Assembly (NCBI GenBank): GCA_000504425.1
Contig: KI632513.1
Coordinates: 1,868,021 to 1,932,020, forward strand
Reading direction: 5' to 3'
From: Rhodopseudomonas palustris JSC-3b
GTDB taxonomy: Bacteria; Pseudomonadota; Alphaproteobacteria; Rhizobiales; Xanthobacteraceae
Length of the DNA stretch: 64,000 bases
Shown: one piece after another, positions 49,160-57,615 of the stretch
Layout of the letters: the number at the start of each line of letters is the position of its first letter
Position numbering within the stretch: the stretch's first letter is position 1
Translations under genes and position numbers: made by a program
The notes under the pieces: model-generated
What the model was told of the DNA's origin: nothing
Seen by the model: only the letters and a program-made list of their open reading frames with translations
The model's database searches: none

Positions 49160-49567
49160 TTAGTCCGCAGGTTCAGTAACGGCGCGAAAGCGCACCACGG
49201 CGTGATAGGCGCGGCTGCTGTCGCGGCGGATGTCGGCAATGGCAAAGCGCAGATTGACCAGGCGATGGCCGGACAACGTCAGCGGCGCATCGTCGAGCGC
49301 CGACAGCAGCGCCGCGGCGATGCTGTGCGCTTCCTTATGGCCACCATGGCGCGACCAGGCGTGCAGCGTGAGCTGATGCTCCTCGATCCGGCCGCCATCG
49401 ACCGACAGATCAGTAAGCCGCGCTTCGCCGAGCGTGACATAAGGAAAAGTCAGCTCGCGCGGCGGCTCGTCATAGATGCGCGGCCCACCCAGCACCGCGA
49501 GCAGCGCACTGTCTTGCAACAGCGCGCGATGAATGGCGGCGCGCAGCGCCGAACTGGAACTGAGCAT
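49160..49567 (-). CDS. GTA gp8: DUF3168 tail terminator protein
   Basis: 135 residues. SALRAAIHRALLQDSALLAV and IYDEPPRELTFPYVTLGEAR are typical DUF3168. It caps the tail tube at the head side. Confidence 0.93.
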   Translation of the reverse strand: MLSSSSALRAAIHRALLQDSALLAVLGGPRIYDEPPRELTFPYVTLGEARLTDLSVDGGRIEEHQLTLHAWSRHGGHKEAHSIAAALLSALDDAPLTLSGHRLVNLRFAIADIRRDSSRAYHAVVRFRAVTEPAD

Positions 49568-49591
49568 CGCCTCACCTCAAGCGTATGTAGT

Positions 49592-49927
49592 TCATGCCTG
49601 GCGCTGCAGCGCATCGATTTCGAGCCAGCGGCCGTGCTGCAACTCGCGCCAGCCGAGGATGCGATAGCTGCGCGTGCCATCGCTGAATTGATGCTGCCGC
49701 GTCAGCGCCACACCGCCGCGCAGCACGATCTTGCAGTGCAGCTCGGCGCCATCGGCATCGGCCAGCACGCCATCGCGCAGCGCGAGCGGCGTCACTGCCG
49801 CCCAGAGCGTTGCCTGCGGCAACAGCGTGCGCACCACGCCGCCCTCGCCGTCGTCGCTCTCCACCGGCTGCAGCAGCGTCAGCCGGGTGCGCAATCGGCC
49901 AGGATGACTCATCGCGACATCGCTCAT
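49592..49927 (-). CDS. GTA gp7: head-tail closure (stopper) protein
   Basis: 111 residues from ATG 49927, which overlaps the gp6 stop (ATGA). GRLRTRLTLLQPVES and the final FSDGTRSYRILGWRELQHGR match head closure proteins of the SPP1 gp16/HK97 type. It closes the connector between gp6 and the tail. Confidence 0.88.
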   Translation of the reverse strand: MSDVAMSHPGRLRTRLTLLQPVESDDGEGGVVRTLLPQATLWAAVTPLALRDGVLADADGAELHCKIVLRGGVALTRQHQFSDGTRSYRILGWRELQHGRWLEIDALQRQA

Positions 49928-50487
49928 AGCGACAGTCCGCGCGCTGAGCCGAGCAGCGTCGCGAGCCCCGCGGGCAACGGCGTAGCGTCCTCCTCGGCAA
50001 TCACGCCGCGCTGGTCGTACCAATGCGCGGCCAAGCTGCGCACCGCCTGGCGCAGCGGCTCCGGCACGTCGGCAGCGTCGCTGCCAAAGCCAAGCTCGTA
50101 ATCAAGCTCGATGCCGGCGCAGGCGCGGCCGGGCTGCGGCAACGCCGGCGGCGTCACGATCCGATCGCCCGCGCGATCGACCACAAAGCCCGAAACATCG
50201 AGCTCATGCGCCGCGCCGGCATGATCGAACACCCGCGCCGCCAGCACCGCGCGCAGCGGACCGAGCCGGCATAGGATGCGGCGCTGATCCGGCCATTGAT
50301 CGAGCGTCAGCCGCCATTGCTGGCTCAGCAGCACGCGCCGGGTGGTGGTCTCAACCTGGGCGCGCGCCGCCACGATCAAACTGGCGATCAGCGCATCCTC
50401 GGCATCATGCGTCACCCGCAAATAGCTCTTCAAATCATCGACCGTGCACGGCTCCGCCGTCGGTCCAAGCAGCCGCGTGGTCGCCAT
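49924..50487 (-). CDS. GTA gp6: head-tail adaptor protein
   Basis: 187 residues from ATG 50487 with GGAGCAGG upstream; the frame runs open further up over the divergent region but without homology. TVDDLKSYLRVTHDAEDALI near the N-terminus and LRQAVRSLAAHWYDQRGVI near the C-terminus are typical. It docks onto the portal ring. It is divergent from the protease gene with about 73 bases between, so it may have its own promoter. Confidence 0.9.
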   Translation of the reverse strand: MATTRLLGPTAEPCTVDDLKSYLRVTHDAEDALIASLIVAARAQVETTTRRVLLSQQWRLTLDQWPDQRRILCRLGPLRAVLAARVFDHAGAAHELDVSGFVVDRAGDRIVTPPALPQPGRACAGIELDYELGFGSDAADVPEPLRQAVRSLAAHWYDQRGVIAEEDATPLPAGLATLLGSARGLSL

Positions 50488-50560
50488 GGCCTGCTCCTGT
50501 TGGTCACGTTGCTGTTCAAAGCTGGTTGACAGCGGCGGGCGGTGCGGCTTGATCACCGCC

Positions 50561-51319
50561 ATGATCCGCCGCCTCGCTGTCATGTTCGCAATATTGTCCG
50601 CCGCGCCCGCGCACGCGCTGGTCGGCGACGCCGCGCCGCAACCGGACGGCATCGGCCGCGCGGTCGTTACCGTGGTCGGCTCGCGCGGAAATTTCTGCTC
50701 GGGCGCGCTGATTGCGCCCGATCTGGTGCTGACCGCAGCGCATTGCGTGCCGCTAGGTGCCGACTACAAGATCGTCGATTATGACGCCAAGCCGCAGCCG
50801 CAACTGCGCGACCTGCGCCGGGTGGCGCTGCATCCGCAATACGATGCGCGCGGCATCGCTGCCCATCGCGCCTCGGCCGATATCGCTTTGCTGCAACTCG
50901 CCGCACCGCTGCGCGGCCGGCCGGTGCTCAGCACCGCGGCGCCGCTTGAGCCGATCGCGCCCGGCCAGGAATTTCTGGTGCTCGGCGCCGGCGTCACCGT
51001 GCGCGGCGATGGCAGCAGCGGCGGCAAGGTGCGCGCCGCCGCGCTGGTCTCGACCTCGCAGCCCGGCCGGCTGCAAATCCGGCTGGTTGATCCGGCGAGC
51101 AATAATCAGCACCCCGGACTCGGCGCCTGCACCGGCGATTCCGGCGCGCCGGTGCTGCAACAGCAAGGCGCTGACCTCCACGTGGTCGGGGTGGTGTCGT
51201 GGTCAACCGGCCCCGGCAACAGCGCCGGCTGCGGTGGCCTGACCGGCGTGACGCCGCTGACGCTGTATCGCGACTGGATCGTGCGCACCGCGCGCAGCTT
51301 TGGCGCAATGCTGCCGTAA
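50561..51319 (+). CDS. Secreted trypsin-like serine protease inside the GTA cluster, opposite strand
   Basis: 252 residues. A signal peptide (RRLAVMFAILSAAPAHA) is followed by a compact S1 domain with LTAAHC, ASADIALLQL and GACTGDSGAP giving the His-Asp-Ser triad. Paired cysteines (NFCSGAL and AAHC) are present. The gene is transcribed against the surrounding GTA genes and separates capsid from adaptor. It is not a structural component of known GTAs; it may be an unrelated cargo gene. Confidence 0.9.
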   Translation: MIRRLAVMFAILSAAPAHALVGDAAPQPDGIGRAVVTVVGSRGNFCSGALIAPDLVLTAAHCVPLGADYKIVDYDAKPQPQLRDLRRVALHPQYDARGIAAHRASADIALLQLAAPLRGRPVLSTAAPLEPIAPGQEFLVLGAGVTVRGDGSSGGKVRAAALVSTSQPGRLQIRLVDPASNNQHPGLGACTGDSGAPVLQQQGADLHVVGVVSWSTGPGNSAGCGGLTGVTPLTLYRDWIVRTARSFGAMLP

Positions 51320-51330
51320 GCTCGCGCCGC

Positions 51331-51354
51331 CATGGTTAATCTTTGTTAACCATG
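51331..51354. promoter_or_regulatory. Perfect 9-bp inverted repeat with TTAACC halves
   Basis: CATGGTTAA-TCTTTG-TTAACCATG. It includes TTAA-N6-TTAAC, one base short of the CtrA spacing, in the 72 bases between the protease stop and the 93-residue gene. It could be an operator or a weak terminator. Confidence 0.4.
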
Positions 51355-51391
51355 TTGCGGCAGGGTGCGGCGAACATCCGGAGTGTTTGCA

Positions 51392-51673
51392 ATGTCGCGC
51401 CTGCTGATCGTGGTGTCACTCGTGCTGCTGGCGCTGCCGGCGCGCGCCGCAGACCTGCCGGTGCGCAGCAAGATCGGCAAGATCTTTGCCGAGCCCGAGA
51501 CCGTGGTGGTGGTTCAGGAACGGTCCTACACGCCGGGGCAATTTCCGGTGCTGTCGCTGCCCGGCTATTACGGCCGTCCAAACTCGTTCATGTACAGCAA
51601 TTACTACGGCTCCTCGCTGATCGATATCTATGGCCGGTTGCCCTATGCCTGCGGCATCTACGGCTATTGCTGA
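51392..51673 (+). CDS. Small secreted Tyr/Gly-rich protein
   Basis: 93 residues from ATG 51392 with GGAGTG upstream. A signal peptide (LLIVVSLVLLALPARAA) is followed by a mature part rich in Tyr, Gly and Pro (SLPGYYGRPNSFMYSNYYGS) with two cysteines at the C-terminus. I do not recognise a family. It is the second gene of the opposite-strand pair within the GTA cluster. Confidence 0.65.
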   Translation: MSRLLIVVSLVLLALPARAADLPVRSKIGKIFAEPETVVVVQERSYTPGQFPVLSLPGYYGRPNSFMYSNYYGSSLIDIYGRLPYACGIYGYC

Positions 51674-51744
51674 TCGAGAGCACGCAACCAGGTGGGCTGC
51701 GGCGCTGCGCGCGCAACCCACCCGACGCATCGCCCGCCCTACTC

Positions 51745-53001
51745 TTAGCTCGCCGCGAATTTCAGCAGCTTGATGGCGTCAAAATCCTGCACCCCGCCGC
51801 CGACCCGCTTGGTGGTGTAGAACAGCACGTAAGGCTTGGCGGAATAAGGGTCGCGCAGCACGCGCACGCCCTGGCGATCGACGATCAGATAGCCGCGGCG
51901 GAAATCGCCGAACGCGATCGACAGTGAATTGGCGGCGATGTCCGGCATGTCCTCCGCCTCGACCAGCGGAAAGGTCATCAGCGTGGCGCGGCCACCGGCC
52001 TGCGCCGGCGGTTGCCACAGATAGGCGCCGGTGGAGTCCTTGAACTTGCGGATCGCCGCCTGGGTCTTGCGGTTCATCACAAAGCTGGCGTTCTGGCGAT
52101 AGCCGGCCTTCAGCGCATAGATCAGATCGACCAGCACGTCGGAAGCATTGCTGGCCGCGAACGCGCCGGCATTGCCGGACGCGACATAGCCGAGATTGCC
52201 CCAGCTCCACGATCCGTTCGCCACCGCCGGATAGCTGACAAAGCCCTTCGGCTTGTTGACGCCGTCGCCATTGACGAACGCCGCACCCTCCTGCACCGCG
52301 AACACCAGCTCGACTTCGGAGGCGATCCAGTCGTCGATATTGACCGCGGCATCATCGAGCAGCGTCGCGGTCGCCGCCGGCATGGCATAAAGCTCCATCG
52401 CCGGAAACGACAGCGCGTCCAGCGTCGGCGATGCGGTCTGCGGCCGGCCATCGGTCTCGCCGACCCAGCCGGTCGCCGGGCCCGCGGTCATGAACGGCTT
52501 CTTGTAAACGCTGCTGGAAATCTCACGCACCGCGGCAATCGAGCGGATCGGCGAAATCGCCGCCAGCCGTTCGCCGATGGTGTGTTCAAGCTCGGGCGGC
52601 ACCAGATAGCCGCCATCGGGATTGGAGCCGACCGACAGTGCCTTGGTTTCCAAGTTACGCAGATTGCCAGCATCGCCGCTGCGCACATAGGCCTCGAACG
52701 CGCTCTTATGCTCGAGCCGCGCGCTGTCGCCACCCGTGCGGCCGCGCAGCTCGAGCGCCGGGCGCGCCTGGCGCAGCACGATGGCATCGAGCCGGCGCTG
52801 CTGGGCATCAAGCGCGTCATTGATGCGGTCGACCTTTTCTTCCAGCAGCACGTCGCCCTTGCCGGCCTCGATCGCCTTCAGCCGCGTGTCGTTCTCGGTC
52901 TTGTAGTCCTCGAACGCGCGCATCAAGGCGTCGAATACCTGCTGCGCATCGTCGCCGGCGATGCCGGCCTTGGTCTCAGGAGCGTGGTCAAAGGTGGGCA
53001 T
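51745..53001 (-). CDS. GTA gp5: HK97-type major capsid protein
   Basis: 418 residues from ATG 53001 with GGAGTCTG upstream. The N-terminal about 100 residues (ALMRAFEDYKTENDTRLKAI, coiled coil) are the scaffolding delta domain removed by the protease. The shell domain follows with GSNPDGGYLVPPELEHTIGE, TLDALSFPAMELYAMPAAT and LWQPPAQAGG...DMPDIAANSLSIAFGDFRRG. It forms the particle head. Confidence 0.96.
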   Translation of the reverse strand: MPTFDHAPETKAGIAGDDAQQVFDALMRAFEDYKTENDTRLKAIEAGKGDVLLEEKVDRINDALDAQQRRLDAIVLRQARPALELRGRTGGDSARLEHKSAFEAYVRSGDAGNLRNLETKALSVGSNPDGGYLVPPELEHTIGERLAAISPIRSIAAVREISSSVYKKPFMTAGPATGWVGETDGRPQTASPTLDALSFPAMELYAMPAATATLLDDAAVNIDDWIASEVELVFAVQEGAAFVNGDGVNKPKGFVSYPAVANGSWSWGNLGYVASGNAGAFAASNASDVLVDLIYALKAGYRQNASFVMNRKTQAAIRKFKDSTGAYLWQPPAQAGGRATLMTFPLVEAEDMPDIAANSLSIAFGDFRRGYLIVDRQGVRVLRDPYSAKPYVLFYTTKRVGGGVQDFDAIKLLKFAAS

Positions 53002-53090
53002 CAGCAGACTCCGTTGCATCGCTTGTTGAAGGTGATCAGTGAAGGCATTGCGGCTCCCTCCTGTTGCTCAGCGGGAAAGGGAGAAACGGT

Positions 53091-53747
53091 TCAACCCTGG
53101 CGGCTCACGCCCGCCAGCGCCTGTTTGCGTGCTGCGCGGCCAGCAAGCGAGTTGATCGGGCTAGTTCGACGCGCGGGCGGCGCCGGGTCATCTGTTGCAT
53201 CACACGAACCGATCGACGTCGCCGCGCTGACGCGGCGCCACGCCGCTTCCGCCGCAGCACGCTGCGGCGAGCGCGGCACAGTCTTGACCGCATTGACCCG
53301 GGCACCCTGCAGCAGCGGAAAGGTGACGATCGAGATTTCCCAGAGATCGACCTGAAACAGCTTGCGCACCCGGGTTTTCGGATCGATCCGGCCGCGCACC
53401 GTGCGATAGCCGATCGACAAGCCGTCGATCGCGCCGCCGCGCAGCAGCGCGAGCACTTCGCGGGCGCGCTGCACATCGGGGATCAACCGGCCGCGCGCGA
53501 ACAGCCCGCGCCAGTCTTCGTGCAGCTCCAGCCACACCCCGACCGGCTCGGCGGGATCGTGCTGAAACAGCATCGGGATTTTGCGCAGGCCACGCTGCTG
53601 CAATGTCGCGGCGAACGCGCCGGGCATCACCATGTCGCGCGCCTGATCGATGGCGCCGAACAGGCTGGCATAGCCCTCGATCGTGCCATCAGGGCTGAGC
53701 GACAACCGCGTGGGCATCGACGCAGGCGGAAGCAACGGGGCGTGCAT
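53091..53747 (-). CDS. GTA gp4: prohead protease (HK97/U35 family)
   Basis: 218 residues from ATG 53747, supported by GAGG six bases upstream; a GTG 18 bases earlier is possible. Catalytic histidine lies in IPMLFQHDPAEPVG and serine in IDGLSIGYRTVRG. FEGYASLFG-type wording appears as GTIEGYASLFGAIDQARDMV. It trims the capsid delta domain. The C-terminus is rich in Ala and Pro. Confidence 0.93.
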   Translation of the reverse strand: MHAPLLPPASMPTRLSLSPDGTIEGYASLFGAIDQARDMVMPGAFAATLQQRGLRKIPMLFQHDPAEPVGVWLELHEDWRGLFARGRLIPDVQRAREVLALLRGGAIDGLSIGYRTVRGRIDPKTRVRKLFQVDLWEISIVTFPLLQGARVNAVKTVPRSPQRAAAEAAWRRVSAATSIGSCDATDDPAPPARRTSPINSLAGRAARKQALAGVSRQG

Positions 53748-53828
53748 CAGCGGCCTCGCAATCACTTGATATGTGATGACATCGGCGGTTGGCGCCTGCC
53801 GGCAGCCCCGCCTTAGGAAGAGAAACGC

Positions 53829-54011
53829 TTACTTCGGCCGCTTGGCCGCGCGCTTGCGCAGATGCGGTCGCGGAGAGCCGTGGCGCACTGGCGATGCGGC
53901 GCGCTGCATCTGGTCGAGATGCGCCAGAAATTCGCGAAACACCGTGATCGGTTTTGGCGGCGCCTTGGCTTCGCTGCGAAGATGGCTCAGCATGCTGTGC
54001 AACGTGTCCAT
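53829..54011 (-). CDS. Small basic protein between portal and protease genes
   Basis: 60 residues with a strong GGAG site. Highly basic C-terminus (RPHLRKRAAKRPK). No family recognised. Its position and ribosome site support expression with the GTA genes; it could bind DNA or be a vestigial assembly factor. Confidence 0.5.
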   Translation of the reverse strand: MDTLHSMLSHLRSEAKAPPKPITVFREFLAHLDQMQRAASPVRHGSPRPHLRKRAAKRPK

Positions 54012-54022
54012 GTCGGGCTCCG

Positions 54023-54247
54023 TTAGCCGTCGCGATCAGCGTCAAGGCGCGGCGCGCGGCCGAGCCTGCGATCGCAGCGGCGGTTGAAGGATTGCAGTTC
54101 GCGCACGAAATCATCGAAGCGGCGCCAGGCCGCGGTCAGCTCGCGCAGCGTGAACCACAGCGCGCCGCTGGCCGCGAGCGCCCAGCACAGCAGCGCCAGA
54201 TGGGCGAGATCACCGCGCGCCGAAAATGTGTCGATCAGGTCGGACAT
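54023..54247 (-). CDS. Small membrane protein at the GTA gp3.5 position
   Basis: 74 residues: one membrane helix (HLALLCWALAASGALWFTL) followed by a charged helix (RFDDFVRELQSFNRRCDRR). GAGGCGCCGC precedes the ATG. The position between portal and protease is that of the small orf 3.5 in RcGTA-like clusters; sequence identity to it is not claimed. Confidence 0.6.
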   Translation of the reverse strand: MSDLIDTFSARGDLAHLALLCWALAASGALWFTLRELTAAWRRFDDFVRELQSFNRRCDRRLGRAPRLDADRDG

Positions 54248-54298
54248 GCGGCGCCTCGCGAGCCTAACGCTTCAAATGGCGACGCAGTCCGGCGCGGC

Positions 54299-55474
54299 TC
54301 AGCCGAGCCGGTCGCCATCGGGCAGCGGGCCGTAGCCCACCGCCTCGCGCTTTTCGTTGACGGTCAGAAACTCCGCATCAGCCACGCGCTGCCACAGCGC
54401 GGCGCGATCGCCGCTCAGCGCTTCGATGCGGTCAGTGTCGATCTCGAGTCGCAGCCGGTCGCCATGCAGCGGCGCCAGCCATTGCGCGAGCGCGTTGCCG
54501 ACCCGGCCAGCGAGCGGCAGCACGGTCTGGCGCCAGAAGCTACGATTGGCTTCCTGATAATTGGCGAACGTGTTGTCGCCGGGGATGCCGAGCAGCATCG
54601 GCGGCACGCCAAAGGCCAGTGCGATTTCGCGCGCCGCGGCGTGCTTGGCTTCGAGAAAATCCATGTCCTTCGGCGTCCAGGCCATCGCCTTCCAGTCGAG
54701 CCCGCCTTCCAGCAGCAGCGGCCGGCCGGCATTGGCAGCGCCCTGATAGGTGTCGGTCAGTTCGCGCTTCAGCCGCTCGAATTGTGGCTCCGACAGCACC
54801 GTGCCCTCCGGGCCTACATAGACCAGCGCGCCGGACGGCCGCGCGGCATTATCGAGCAGCGCCTTGTTCCAGCGCGCGGCGGCGTTGTGGGTATCGACCG
54901 CCGTCGCCGCGGCTTCCAGCGGCGCCAGCCCGTAATGATCATCAAGCGGATGAAACAGCGTCAGATGCAGGATCGGCGGCAAGGGCGAAGCGTGCTGATC
55001 AAAGCGCACGCTGCGGCCGCCGACGCTGTATTCATAAGCCTCGGCCCAGCCATCGGCGCCGGGGATCAGCTTGATGCGGTCCGGGCGCAGCGCATAAAGC
55101 TCGCGCACCACGCCATCGAGCGTCACCGCCTCGACATAGCCATTGCCGGCGAGCAGTAGATGCGCCACCAGCGTTTCCAGAAAAGTGGCGCCATCCTGGC
55201 GGGCATTGGGATGGGTCAGCAGTTGCAAGAGCGGATGGCCGTCCTGCTCGCGCGCGCCGTCATAGACCAGATAGCGGCACGCTGCGGCGTTTTCCGCGAT
55301 CAAGCGAACGCAGCGATGCACGATGGCATTGCCGAGATAACCCTCGCGCGCCAGCGCGCTATAATCACGCGGCGTCCAGCGCGCGATGCCGCCGCGCTCC
55401 ACCGCCAAAAGGTGAGCGGTGCGCGAGGCTTTCTGTTCGGGCGCAGCAAGCAGTGATTTCAAGCGATCAAACAT
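54299..55474 (-). CDS. GTA gp3: portal protein
   Basis: 391 residues from ATG 55474 with GGGGAAGG upstream. Portal wording of the HK97 type: LIAENAAACRYLVYDGARE near residue 55, LLAGNGYVEAVTLDG near 105, GVPPMLLGIPGDNTFANYQEAN near 290 and WLAPLHGDRLRLEID near 340. It forms the ring for DNA entry. Confidence 0.96.
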   Translation of the reverse strand: MFDRLKSLLAAPEQKASRTAHLLAVERGGIARWTPRDYSALAREGYLGNAIVHRCVRLIAENAAACRYLVYDGAREQDGHPLLQLLTHPNARQDGATFLETLVAHLLLAGNGYVEAVTLDGVVRELYALRPDRIKLIPGADGWAEAYEYSVGGRSVRFDQHASPLPPILHLTLFHPLDDHYGLAPLEAAATAVDTHNAAARWNKALLDNAARPSGALVYVGPEGTVLSEPQFERLKRELTDTYQGAANAGRPLLLEGGLDWKAMAWTPKDMDFLEAKHAAAREIALAFGVPPMLLGIPGDNTFANYQEANRSFWRQTVLPLAGRVGNALAQWLAPLHGDRLRLEIDTDRIEALSGDRAALWQRVADAEFLTVNEKREAVGYGPLPDGDRLG

Positions 55475-55529
55475 CGGCCTTCCCCAAGCAAACGATTGTG
55501 AGTCAGCAAAGCAGCGCAACCCGTGGCGG

Positions 55530-56903
55530 TTACAGCGAGCGCACCCGCGGCCCGCCGCTGCGGCCAAGCGCCAGCGTGCTCACCGCCCACACCAGCGCAT
55601 CGAGCCGGTCCGGCGAACGACCGCTCGACAGACCATTGATGCCGAAGTCGCACATCTCGTCTTCCAGCGCCGGAAAACAGCCGGCGTGGTACACCCGGCC
55701 CTGCTCGTACAGCGCCGCCACCGGCTCGGCGCGCAGCCATTTGCCGCGTGACGCATGAACGGTTTTCACTGGAACCGCGGCGTCGATCTGCTGGATCACG
55801 GTGCGCACCATCTCGCCGCCCTGATTGACTTCCGCGACCAGCGCGTCAGCGCCGAGCTTGCGCCACAGCGCAATGGCGCGCGTCGCCCACGCCGTCGGTG
55901 TCGCGCCGGCGATGCTGTCGTCGGCCAGCACATGCACCACGCCATTGCTAGCCAGCCCGGCCGCGACAATGCCGCAAGCATCGGCGCGGGCATTCGACGA
56001 CGCCGGCGGATCGACCGCGACCACGATGCGTTGCAGATCGCGCGGCGGCGCAGCGACCCGGCACTGCTCCAGCAGCGCACGCGACCACAGCGCATCGGGG
56101 CGATCCTCGATGATCTCGCCCTCGAGTTCCTGACGGCCAAGCCGCGTGCCGTGATAGCGCGCCATCACGCCCTGCAGAAAACCAGGCGCGAGATTGAAGG
56201 CGTTGGCGCGGGTCGGCGCCCGCGTCACCGCGCTCGACGGCGCCGCCATCAAGCGCTTCAACAGCGCGATCGGCCGCGGCGTGGTGGTGATCAATTGCCG
56301 CGGCTGCGCGCCGAGGCGCAAACCGAATTGCAGCATGTCGAATGCCGCTTCCGCATAGCGCCACTTCGCCAGTTCATCGGACCAGGCACAGCCGAATTGC
56401 GGCCCGCGCAAACTTTCTGGATCGTCGGCAGAAAACGCCTGCGCCACCGCGCCGTTCGGCCATTGCAACCGCTTGCGCGATGGCTGCCAGACCGGCCGCT
56501 GCTGGCGCGGATGCACCGCGAGCAGTCCGGACACCCCTTCGATCATCACTTCGCGAACATCGTGCTCGGTCTCGCCGACCAGCGCGATCCGCGCCACCGC
56601 ACGGTCCGCAAAGGGCGGCAGGCCGAGCGCCTGCGCCCGTACCCATTCGGCGCCGGCGCGGGTCTTGCCGGCCCCGCGGCCGCCGATCAACAGCCAGCTC
56701 AGCCAGGGCTGGCCATTGGCCGCCAGCAGCGGCGGGCGCTGATGATCATGGGCAAACACCTCCCATTGCGCGGCGAGAAAGCCGAGCTCGGCCTCACTCA
56801 TCCCCTGCAGCAGAAAGCGGCGCTGCGCCGTCGACCAGCTGGTCCAGTCGTCGCGAAAGCGCGCGGCGCAGCTCGTCAAGATCGCGGGGGATGGCGTCGT
56901 CAT
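55530..56903 (-). CDS. GTA gp2: large terminase subunit
   Basis: 457 residues from ATG 56903. The packaging ATPase has Walker A in LIGGRGAGKTRAGAEW near residue 75 and the acidic Walker B region in LRGPQFGCAWSDELAKW near residue 165. The nuclease domain carries aspartates in IVVAVDPPASSNARADACG near residue 300 and near the C-terminus (DEMCDFG, SPDRLDALVWAV). It packs random chromosome pieces in GTAs. It overlaps gp1 by about 110 bases. Confidence 0.96.
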   Translation of the reverse strand: MTTPSPAILTSCAARFRDDWTSWSTAQRRFLLQGMSEAELGFLAAQWEVFAHDHQRPPLLAANGQPWLSWLLIGGRGAGKTRAGAEWVRAQALGLPPFADRAVARIALVGETEHDVREVMIEGVSGLLAVHPRQQRPVWQPSRKRLQWPNGAVAQAFSADDPESLRGPQFGCAWSDELAKWRYAEAAFDMLQFGLRLGAQPRQLITTTPRPIALLKRLMAAPSSAVTRAPTRANAFNLAPGFLQGVMARYHGTRLGRQELEGEIIEDRPDALWSRALLEQCRVAAPPRDLQRIVVAVDPPASSNARADACGIVAAGLASNGVVHVLADDSIAGATPTAWATRAIALWRKLGADALVAEVNQGGEMVRTVIQQIDAAVPVKTVHASRGKWLRAEPVAALYEQGRVYHAGCFPALEDEMCDFGINGLSSGRSPDRLDALVWAVSTLALGRSGGPRVRSL

Positions 56904-57291
56904 CGGCCGTTCTCTGCACATCATCGTCGGCGCGCAGCCGCCGCAATTCGAGCAGCGTGCGCGTCAGGCTGGCGAGCGTGCGCGCGCGCCGCTCGGCGTC
57001 GCTGCGCGGCTCGGTCAAGTCGTCGGCGCCGCCAACCATGGCTTCGATCTGCGCGATTTCGCGCTCCACCGCGCGCTCAACCCGCTCGATCAGCGTGCCA
57101 CCCGCTTCCGCGCTCTCGACAACGGGCGGCTTGGCTGCCTTGCGCGTGGTGCTGCCCGCGGTCTTGGCGGTCTTAGCCGTCGCGGAGGTTTTGGCTGCAG
57201 TGGTAGCTATTTTGACTGCCGTTTTGCGCGCAGCCACGGTTGTTCGCCCCGCCGGCGTTTTGGCCGACGAGGTGGTCCGAGTGATCTTCAT
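56794..57291 (-). CDS. GTA gp1-like small terminase with histone-like N-terminus
   Basis: 165 residues. Residues 1-55 are a Lys/Ala/Thr-rich run like histone H1 tails (TTAAKTSATAKTAKTAGSTT). The C-terminal part is helical and acidic (LIERVERAVEREIAQIEAMV, TLASLTRTLLELRRLRADDD), resembling the small terminase gp1 of RcGTA. It has no clear ribosome site at this start, so the exact N-terminus is unsure. It probably brings DNA to the large subunit. Confidence 0.78.
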   Translation of the reverse strand: MKITRTTSSAKTPAGRTTVAARKTAVKIATTAAKTSATAKTAKTAGSTTRKAAKPPVVESAEAGGTLIERVERAVEREIAQIEAMVGGADDLTEPRSDAERRARTLASLTRTLLELRRLRADDDVQRTADDDAIPRDLDELRRALSRRLDQLVDGAAPLSAAGDE

Positions 57292-57333
57292 GTCGCAGCA
57301 AAACCCCTGTCGCGGAACGTGCGCGGTGTCGGC

Positions 57334-57486
57334 TCAGCTCCGGAACACCACCACCCACACCAGCGCCATCAGCAGCACGGCCAAGGCCAGCGATGCGGTG
57401 AGCAGCGCCAGCACAGACGGACCGCGCTCGCCCTGGCGTGCTTCGGTCGGCGTTTCGACGATCTGTTCGTTGCGCTTGGTTGCCAT
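57334..57486 (-). CDS. Small single-helix membrane protein at the head of the GTA cluster
   Basis: 50 residues from ATG 57486; an ATG 12 codons upstream with GAGGTGAGG is also possible. A charged N-terminus (MATKRNEQIVETPTEARQGE) is followed by one membrane helix (LALLTASLALAVLLMALVWV region). Function unknown. It is the first gene after the candidate GTA promoter. Confidence 0.55.
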   Translation of the reverse strand: MATKRNEQIVETPTEARQGERGPSVLALLTASLALAVLLMALVWVVVFRS

Positions 57487-57615
57487 CGCGGCCTCGTTGC
57501 TGGCATGCGCCGCACCTGGCATGGCGGCCTCACCTCAGCAACGCGGCGATGAAATCGATGTTCCGGCTTTAGCGCGGTGGCTCCGGCGCCGGACCCAATT
57601 GTGGAGCATGCCCGG

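Noticed and set aside
38401-57486. The phage-like cluster as a temperate prophage
   Set aside because: No integrase, repressor, replication gene or attachment site is visible, and the gene order is that of a gene transfer agent.
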